Assembly (NCBI GenBank): GCA_964630875.1
Contig: CAZVXF010000023.1
Coordinates: 1 to 19,914, forward strand
DNA: 19,914 nt
Reading direction: 5' to 3'
Origin: DAIDHZ01 sp035480255
GTDB lineage: Bacteria > Chlamydiota > Chlamydiia > Chlamydiales > SM23-39
Shown piece by piece: positions 16,062 to 19,914 of the stretch. Position 1 is the stretch's first letter. The number at the start of each line of letters is the position of its first letter. A program made the translations under genes and the position numbers. The notes beneath the pieces are model-generated. The model was not told where the DNA came from. It did not search any database and saw nothing but the letters and a program-made list of their open reading frames with translations.

Positions 16062-17464
16062 TCAGAATCAGAGTAGCTAGAAGACTCATTATCCGTATCA
16101 CGAACATAAAATGGTCTGCTCTCTGAAACAACTGGGAAATATTTACTGCCTACCTCCGTTGGTTTTCGATCTTGAGGAAGCGGACCTTTGATAAATACAA
16201 ACTCTCTTAGTCGATTTGCGCCACGCGCTGAAGCTGCACGATGTGTTTGTTCATGGACGTAACCGGGATATCGCTCCGCGCCAAACGGTCGCTTTGCATA
16301 GAGATTGTATCCGTTGGAATGGGCTGCATCATGGATGTTATATACAACTCCTTGATAAAAAGAAGATTTATCCCACTCTTCAACAGGCTGCGCAAGTGTG
16401 ATATGAACGCGGTGTCCGTCTTGCTGCACACGCTTTGCAGAAGCAAAAAAATCGCGAATAATGGGGGGCAATGTTTGCGCTTGATAGCTACTTCCATCGT
16501 GGGGACAATTCCAATGAATCCGTTCAATGCTGCGTCCGGAAGCAATGGGATGTTCATGCATTTTTGTTGCGTCAAAACCCTGTTCTATCCGAACATTGTG
16601 CTGATCTAAAATCTCCTCCCTTTCTCTGACTATAGGTCCTCTTTTTAGCTCTGTAGCCAAGATGGACTTTCCCAAATTGGGATGACTATTTTTGTGCTTT
16701 TCTAAAAGCGCTGTAACTCCGCTAAAGTTTCCCTCTCCTACGAACAATCGCATTTTATGGGAATGAGAACAAGCTCTTGTTACAGGAAATTGCGCACGTA
16801 ATTCAGACTCTTCGTGCTGATCTAAAATCTCCTCCCTTTCTCTGACTATAGGTCTCCTTTTAAGCTCTGTAGCTTCGAACAATCGCTTTTTTTCGGAATG
16901 AGAACTAGCTCCTTTTACAGGAAATTGCGCACGTAATTCAGGCTCTTCTCCCTCTTCTGCGAATTTGGCTGGATATCTTCTCAACATCATTGCGGCTAAC
17001 ATTTCTCTGCCGCCTAAGTAGCCCACTTGTGGATAATCTTCAATATGGGAATGAGAACAAGCTCTTGTTACAGGAAATTGTGCACGTAATTCAGGCTCTT
17101 CTCCCTCTTCTGCAAATTTGGCTGGATATCCTTTCAACATCATTGCGGCTAACATTTCTCCGCCGCCTACGTAGCCCACTTGCGGATGATCTTCAAAATG
17201 CCCCTTGTCAATATCCGAAAACTCACTTGCAGGCTTATAGATAGAATCTGCACAAGCAAATGCGCGCTGTACCCGCTCTACATCAAAAGTAGTCTGGTTG
17301 TTTTTTAAATCCGCATAGCGACTTCCCTGTGGCCAATGCCCTTCAGGTGCAAGTTGAATACCCTTCTTCTCACAGGCAGAAAGCAATCCCTCATAAAGGA
17401 TCCTCTTTGCCTCGTCCTCTGGCAACTTGTGAAAATCGCGAACCGCTTCGAACCGTACTGTCAT
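16058..17464 (-). CDS. BMT5-like (DUF2431) methyltransferase-fold protein with internal duplications
   Basis: Residues about 236-430 resemble the Rossmann domain of eukaryotic 25S rRNA uridine-N3 methyltransferase BMT5 (DUF2431): LFVGEGNFSGVTALL (241-254) as the SAM loop, FDAT near 297, ERIHWNCPHDG (314-324) as the 'fnFPH.G' motif, IIRDFFASAKRVQQDGHRVH, and RYPGYVHEQT (398-407). The first 230 residues are not recognised. They carry truncated copies of the methyltransferase front: ELRAQFPV at 125, 176 and 221, and ATELKR at 198 and 270. The residue 198 copy has lost the SAM loop present before the residue 270 copy. No signal peptide is seen, and the tail is acidic and serine-rich (SSSYSDSD). 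A role in host or bacterial RNA modification is inference. The start ATG at 17464 has no clear ribosome-binding site. Confidence 0.78.
   Translation of the reverse strand: MTVRFEAVRDFHKLPEDEAKRILYEGLLSACEKKGIQLAPEGHWPQGSRYADLKNNQTTFDVERVQRAFACADSIYKPASEFSDIDKGHFEDHPQVGYVGGGEMLAAMMLKGYPAKFAEEGEEPELRAQFPVTRACSHSHIEDYPQVGYLGGREMLAAMMLRRYPAKFAEEGEEPELRAQFPVKGASSHSEKKRLFEATELKRRPIVREREEILDQHEESELRAQFPVTRACSHSHKMRLFVGEGNFSGVTALLEKHKNSHPNLGKSILATELKRGPIVREREEILDQHNVRIEQGFDATKMHEHPIASGRSIERIHWNCPHDGSSYQAQTLPPIIRDFFASAKRVQQDGHRVHITLAQPVEEWDKSSFYQGVVYNIHDAAHSNGYNLYAKRPFGAERYPGYVHEQTHRAASARGANRLREFVFIKGPLPQDRKPTEVGSKYFPVVSESRPFYVRDTDNESSSYSDSD
16598..17194 (-). repeat. Imperfect internal repeats of the BMT5-like gene
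   Basis: Two related sets are present. A 153-bp (51-residue) unit occurs at 17042-17194 and 16895-17041, encoding PQVGY..GG.EMLAAMML ... ELRAQFPV. Its end recurs a third time at 16742-16804. A second 60-bp segment (ATELKR ... EILDQH) occurs at 16814-16873 and 16598-16657, 216 bp apart. All duplication distances (135, 153 and 216) are multiples of three, so the reading frame is kept. Confidence 0.85.
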
Positions 17465-17767
17465 AAAAAAATAATGTTTTTACATGAAGTGTGCTTTTAT
17501 TTCCAGAACATTTGCAATATATCGACCTCAGTACGATTTCGATACTTCGGGCATAAGCACTTGCTTTTGCCTTCTGCTCTCCGTACAGAGTATCAAGTAT
17601 ATTTTTTATCAAGAAATAACAGCAAAATGAAACGCTGTCGTACAGAGGGCCGTCTTCTCATTGGTTATCAATGACTTGTGATACAAGAGAGAACATTTTA
17701 ACTTAATGCTTACAAAATTATATAATTGATTGAATATAATATTATTTATCTATATAATTAAATCATT
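17465..17767. other. AT-rich intergenic region
   Basis: This 303-bp divergent region separates the BMT5-like gene from the protease gene. It holds a 9-bp direct repeat CGTACAGAG at 17582-17590 and 17639-17647, a 5-bp-stem small hairpin at 17675-17687, and, near the right end, several TATAAT boxes. No convincing gene is present; a short minus-strand reading frame crossing it looks like a shadow. Confidence 0.6.
17730..17758 (+). promoter_or_regulatory. Sigma-70-like promoter of the CPBP protease gene
   Basis: TTGAAT (17730-17735), a 17-bp spacer and TATAAT (17753-17758) form a good promoter. The -10 box is 9 bases before the ATG at 17768, so the transcript would be leaderless or nearly so. 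Confidence 0.55.
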
Positions 17768-18745
17768 ATGAATGATTTCCTATCAAATACAGTATATCTG
17801 TTCGGATCCATTGGGATGGCGGGTTACCTGCGCTCAACTGAATCGCTACCAACATGGAAATCATTTGTTCCCAGCATACAAACGATTGCTAAGTTGATTC
17901 TAGGAGCTTCTCTAAGGATTCTTGTACATCCGATTCAAAGAAAAATTCAGCCGTCTATTGCTCGGATGTTATCGATTAAAGACTCGTATGTGATAAATCC
18001 TTTTTCAAGAGAATTTTTAGAAACATACAACGAAAAGCTTCCCTTTGAAAAGCTCAAAATTGATGAAATTTTGTCTTCTTCTTATCCTATCAAAGAATAT
18101 ATAGAACAGTTGAATTCTTTATATGAAAAATCGGATGAGCGCCTGTTATTGATCTTCAGAGATCTGAAAAACCAAGAAAACCCTCTTCTTCTAAGAAATT
18201 TTTTAAAGACAGTAAACTTAAGGGATGCTGATATTGACATTCTTCTATCAGCTACTCAACCAGAACAAGAATTTTGCAAACATTTGGCTTGTATCGCTCC
18301 TAGGCTTACAGTAGCTAAATTCAAAAGTCAGTATCTTCGAAGCAATCTTTCTATAAAAAACTTTTTTCCTTCAGGAAGGTGGTACCAAAGCATCATCGTC
18401 GCCCCGATAGCGGAAGAATGTATGTTTAGAGAACTGATTCCAAGAGCATTATCCGATAATTTTCCTCATCTCATGACATTTGATAAAACCGACACATTTG
18501 CGCTCAACCTCTTCGCATCTTCTGCATTATTTGGAGTAATACACATGCCTAACGCTTTATTGGAAGAAGAATTTAGTGCGCGCATGGCGACTTCTCAATC
18601 AGTGAACGCGTTCTTTATAGGAATTTTTGCAGGAGCTATCCGATATCTTACTCCACTTGATTTACCGGGAGCGATTGGGTTTCACTTTTCCAATAATATA
18701 ATTGCTGGATCCACACTTCTCCAAACTGTTTTGCACAGCAGTTAG
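17768..18745 (+). CDS. CPBP-family intramembrane protease (CAAX protease-like)
   Basis: This is a 325-residue membrane protein of the CPBP/CAAX protease family (PF02517). The C-terminal third contains the three signatures: PIAEECMFREL with Glu216-Glu217 and Arg221 (EExxxR), SALFGVIHM with Phe255 and His259 (FxxxH), and GFHFSNNII with His306 and Asn310 (HxxxN). These are the catalytic glutamate, arginine, histidine and asparagine positions. Residues 1-200 carry a hydrophobic segment (35-55) and a soluble helical region not typical of the core family. Family roles include peptide maturation and CAAX-like processing; the substrate here is unknown. A promoter is visible with -10 nine bases before the ATG. 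An alternative ATG at 17816 would give a shorter N-terminus. Confidence 0.83.
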   Translation: MNDFLSNTVYLFGSIGMAGYLRSTESLPTWKSFVPSIQTIAKLILGASLRILVHPIQRKIQPSIARMLSIKDSYVINPFSREFLETYNEKLPFEKLKIDEILSSSYPIKEYIEQLNSLYEKSDERLLLIFRDLKNQENPLLLRNFLKTVNLRDADIDILLSATQPEQEFCKHLACIAPRLTVAKFKSQYLRSNLSIKNFFPSGRWYQSIIVAPIAEECMFRELIPRALSDNFPHLMTFDKTDTFALNLFASSALFGVIHMPNALLEEEFSARMATSQSVNAFFIGIFAGAIRYLTPLDLPGAIGFHFSNNIIAGSTLLQTVLHSS

Positions 18746-18746
18746 A

Positions 18747-18899
18747 ATGCAGGCACGCACTGAAGAGGTAAATGCAAAAGAGCTACTCACTGCACTAGCA
18801 GAAAAACCCAAATATAAACCCAAACCAGGACGTAGACACCCCTGGAAAAGAGCGTCCAGAGGTTTTGCCAAGGAAACGCAAAAGGCGGTCTCTTTCTAG
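18747..18899 (+). CDS. Possible short basic protein (transposon remnant?)
   Basis: An ATG one base after the protease stop opens 50 codons: a short acidic helix (ARTEEVNAKELLTALAEK) followed by a strongly basic Pro-rich stretch with PGRRHPWKRASRG and a KETQKAVSF end. Basic motifs of the form KPKPG..HPW are familiar to me from small ORFs that accompany transposases, so it may be the first ORF or a fragment of an insertion sequence, but I cannot confirm this. The flanking GC-rich hairpins support a mobile origin. It may also be a chance ORF. Confidence 0.4.
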   Translation: MQARTEEVNAKELLTALAEKPKYKPKPGRRHPWKRASRGFAKETQKAVSF

Positions 18900-18923
18900 A
18901 ACTCAGTCCGTGGTATTAATCGC

Positions 18924-18942
18924 GGGGGCTAAACCCGCCCCC
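18924..18942. repeat. GC-rich hairpin (GGGGGC/GCCCCC)
   Basis: GGGGGC at 18924-18929 pairs with GCCCCC at 18937-18942 around a 7-nt loop, inside a GC-rich run from 18921 to about 18953. Confidence 0.6.
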
Positions 18943-18983
18943 AGACCCCGGGCAGACTTGGAAACAATCATTTATCGGATTAT

Positions 18984-19002
18984 GCGAGGGGAAGCCCCTC
19001 GC
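18984..19002. repeat. Perfect 8-bp GC-rich hairpin
   Basis: GCGAGGGG (18984-18991) and CCCCTCGC (18995-19002) form an 8-bp stem with an AAG loop. Together with the hairpin 60 bp upstream it may mark an intergenic repeat family or an insertion-sequence end. Confidence 0.65.
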
Positions 19003-19301
19003 GCACCCAAAGTTATACCAATTATGTAAAATAAAGTTTGGTTATAAGTAGAGGAAAACGAACCCAAAACGCGCAATTAGAGAACTGAAGTTAAAAGGGA
19101 AAATGTTGTCTTTTGGGATCTAAAGGACGCACAAACTGTAATGAATCAGTGATTCCCCATGGTTTGATGGCTCCAATGAGAAAGCTCCTCACAAGGCTTG
19201 AAAAATGCTCTCGCCAAGAGAGTTTATAAAAACATTAAAACGAGCGGGTTAGTCGAGTTTTGCTTCCCTTTTGAATATTTTTTACCAAGAGCTGCTATCA
19301 C

Positions 19302-19914
19302 CTAAAGGCTCTGCTGGTCGTCAACCCATTTGCCTGAGTGTAAGATGTTCCCATCGCGATCGTAAAGTGTGCCCTCACCCTCTCGTTTGTTATTCTTCCA
19401 GTTGCCCTCGTATCGCTCTCCATTGGCGTAATGACATGTGCCTCGACCCTCTTGGTTGTTGTCAGCCCACTTACCTACGTACCGGTCTCCATTGGCGAAA
19501 TCAAGTGTGCCTTGACCGTGCCTATTGTCATTCTTCCAGTTGCCTACGTACCGGCCTCCATTGGCGTAATGAGCTGTGCCTGGACCACTCTGTTTGTCGT
19601 CAACAAAGTTGCCTGCGTACTTGCTTCCATTGGCGAAATAGAATATGCCTAAACCGTGTTTCTTGTCATTCTCCAAGTTGCCTTCGTACCGGTCTCCATT
19701 GGCGCAATAGTATTTGCCTTGACCGTGCTTCATGTCATTCTCCCAGTTACCTTCGTACCGGTTTCCATTGGCGTAATGAGCTGTGCCTGGACCACTCTTT
19801 TTGCCGTCAACCCAGTTGCCTGCGTACTTGCTTCCATTGGCGAAATAGAATATGCCTTCACCGTGCCTCTTGTCATTCTCCCAGTTGCCTTCGTACCGGT
19901 CTCCATTGGCGCAA
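19302..19914 (-). CDS. MORN-repeat protein, N-terminus beyond the window
   Basis: The reading frame is open from the stop at 19302 to the right edge, about 203 residues, and continues past it; the ATG at 19733 is an internal Met inside a repeat, not the start. It is built of 23-residue MORN repeats of the form YxGxWxxGxxxGxGxxxxxxG, e.g. ANGDRYEGNW and ANGSKYAGNF. MORN arrays bind membranes or phosphoinositides or serve as protein scaffolds; in intracellular bacteria they are often lineage-expanded. The last repeat (GTLYDRDGNILHSGKWVDD) is divergent and caps the array. There is no visible enzymatic domain in the part seen; one could lie upstream. Confidence 0.88.
   Translation of the reverse strand, partial: CANGDRYEGNWENDKRHGEGIFYFANGSKYAGNWVDGKKSGPGTAHYANGNRYEGNWENDMKHGQGKYYCANGDRYEGNLENDKKHGLGIFYFANGSKYAGNFVDDKQSGPGTAHYANGGRYVGNWKNDNRHGQGTLDFANGDRYVGKWADNNQEGRGTCHYANGERYEGNWKNNKREGEGTLYDRDGNILHSGKWVDDQQSL
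19302..19914 (-). repeat. MORN array with 69-bp unit and 207-bp higher-order unit
   Basis: The basic unit is 69 bp (23 residues). Three consecutive units of distinct type (CANGDRYEGN, FANGSKYAGN, YANG(N/G)RY) repeat as a 207-bp block: GGCGCAA lies at 19701 and again at 19908. The two larger blocks are nearly identical, which points to recent duplication. Confidence 0.85.

Larger units (their letters stand above)
18900..19301. other. Non-coding 400-bp stretch with GC-rich hairpins
   Basis: No gene is supported here. Near the left side are two GC-rich palindromes that stand out from the AT-rich surroundings (listed separately). The rest is featureless apart from a short CTCTC/GAGAG hairpin near 19210-19225. 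The minus strand reads open for about 45 codons near 19100-19240 but has no start codon and no recognisable product; it may be decayed coding DNA. Confidence 0.5.

Noticed and set aside
16462..16472. GGGGGGCAAT in the BMT5-like gene as another copy of the mla palindrome
   Set aside because: Only 10-11 bases match, it is inside coding sequence, and the inverted arm is absent.
16895..17194. Repeats in the BMT5-like gene as a CRISPR or tandem satellite
   Set aside because: They are long, in frame and unevenly spaced, and encode protein; no short repeat-spacer pattern exists.
17391..17612. Minus-strand ORF of 73 codons over the start of the BMT5-like gene
   Set aside because: It overlaps the coding start in another frame, has no ribosome-binding site and no recognisable content.
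19302..19733. MORN gene starting at the ATG at 19733
   Set aside because: The same frame continues to the window edge with more intact repeats, so that Met is internal.

Overview
The window looks like part of the chromosome of an environmental (amoeba-associated) chlamydia, Parachlamydiaceae-like, or a close relative in the Chlamydiota. This is an inference from AT-rich DNA, compact gene packing, a hydrolase resembling the chlamydial CHLPS/DUF818 family, a chlamydia-style mix of housekeeping genes with eukaryote-like accessory genes (a BMT5-like methyltransferase domain, a class 3 lipase, MORN repeats), and no phage or plasmid backbone. No rRNA or tRNA gene was seen.

Layout. (1) 1-340: an XRE-family, HipB-like regulator on the minus strand, with a twice-repeated 12-bp box in its promoter region. 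(2) 440-3338: a plus-strand lipid-transport locus, permease MlaE-like, ATPase MlaF-like (ATGA overlap) and MCE protein MlaD-like. A very long perfect palindrome sits just before the MCE gene. A small gene of unknown function and a hairpin terminator follow. (3) 3711-5819: a large unrecognised minus-strand gene. (4) 5925-10419: envelope genes, namely a YcaD-type MFS transporter, a four-helix YvlD-like membrane protein, an OppA-like lipoprotein and two divergent secreted proteins (one unrecognised, one DUF2147). (5) 10526-14898: an RlmD/RumA-type RNA m5U methyltransferase that seems to need a non-canonical start codon, a CHLPS-like alpha/beta hydrolase and, overlapping it by ATGA, a RecQ helicase fused to a phosphoribosyltransferase-like C-terminal domain. 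(6) 14940-18899: a class 3 lipase-like protein, a BMT5-like methyltransferase protein with truncated internal duplications, a CPBP-family membrane protease and a 50-codon basic ORF that may be transposon debris. (7) 18900-19914: a 400-bp non-coding stretch with unusual GC-rich hairpins, then a MORN-repeat protein that runs off the right edge.

How the genes work together. MlaE, MlaF and MlaD should form one complex moving lipid between the membranes. MFS, OppA and the lipoprotein/secreted genes serve the envelope. The rlmD, hydrolase and recQ genes are co-directional and very closely spaced, so they are probably co-transcribed. The two lipase-like hydrolases, the BMT5-like protein and the MORN protein are the best candidates for host-interaction or lineage-specific functions. 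The least ordinary items are the RecQ-PRTase fusion, the BMT5-like protein with its degenerate copies, the 21-bp-arm palindrome at the MCE ribosome-binding site, and the missing canonical start codon of the TRAM-containing methyltransferase.
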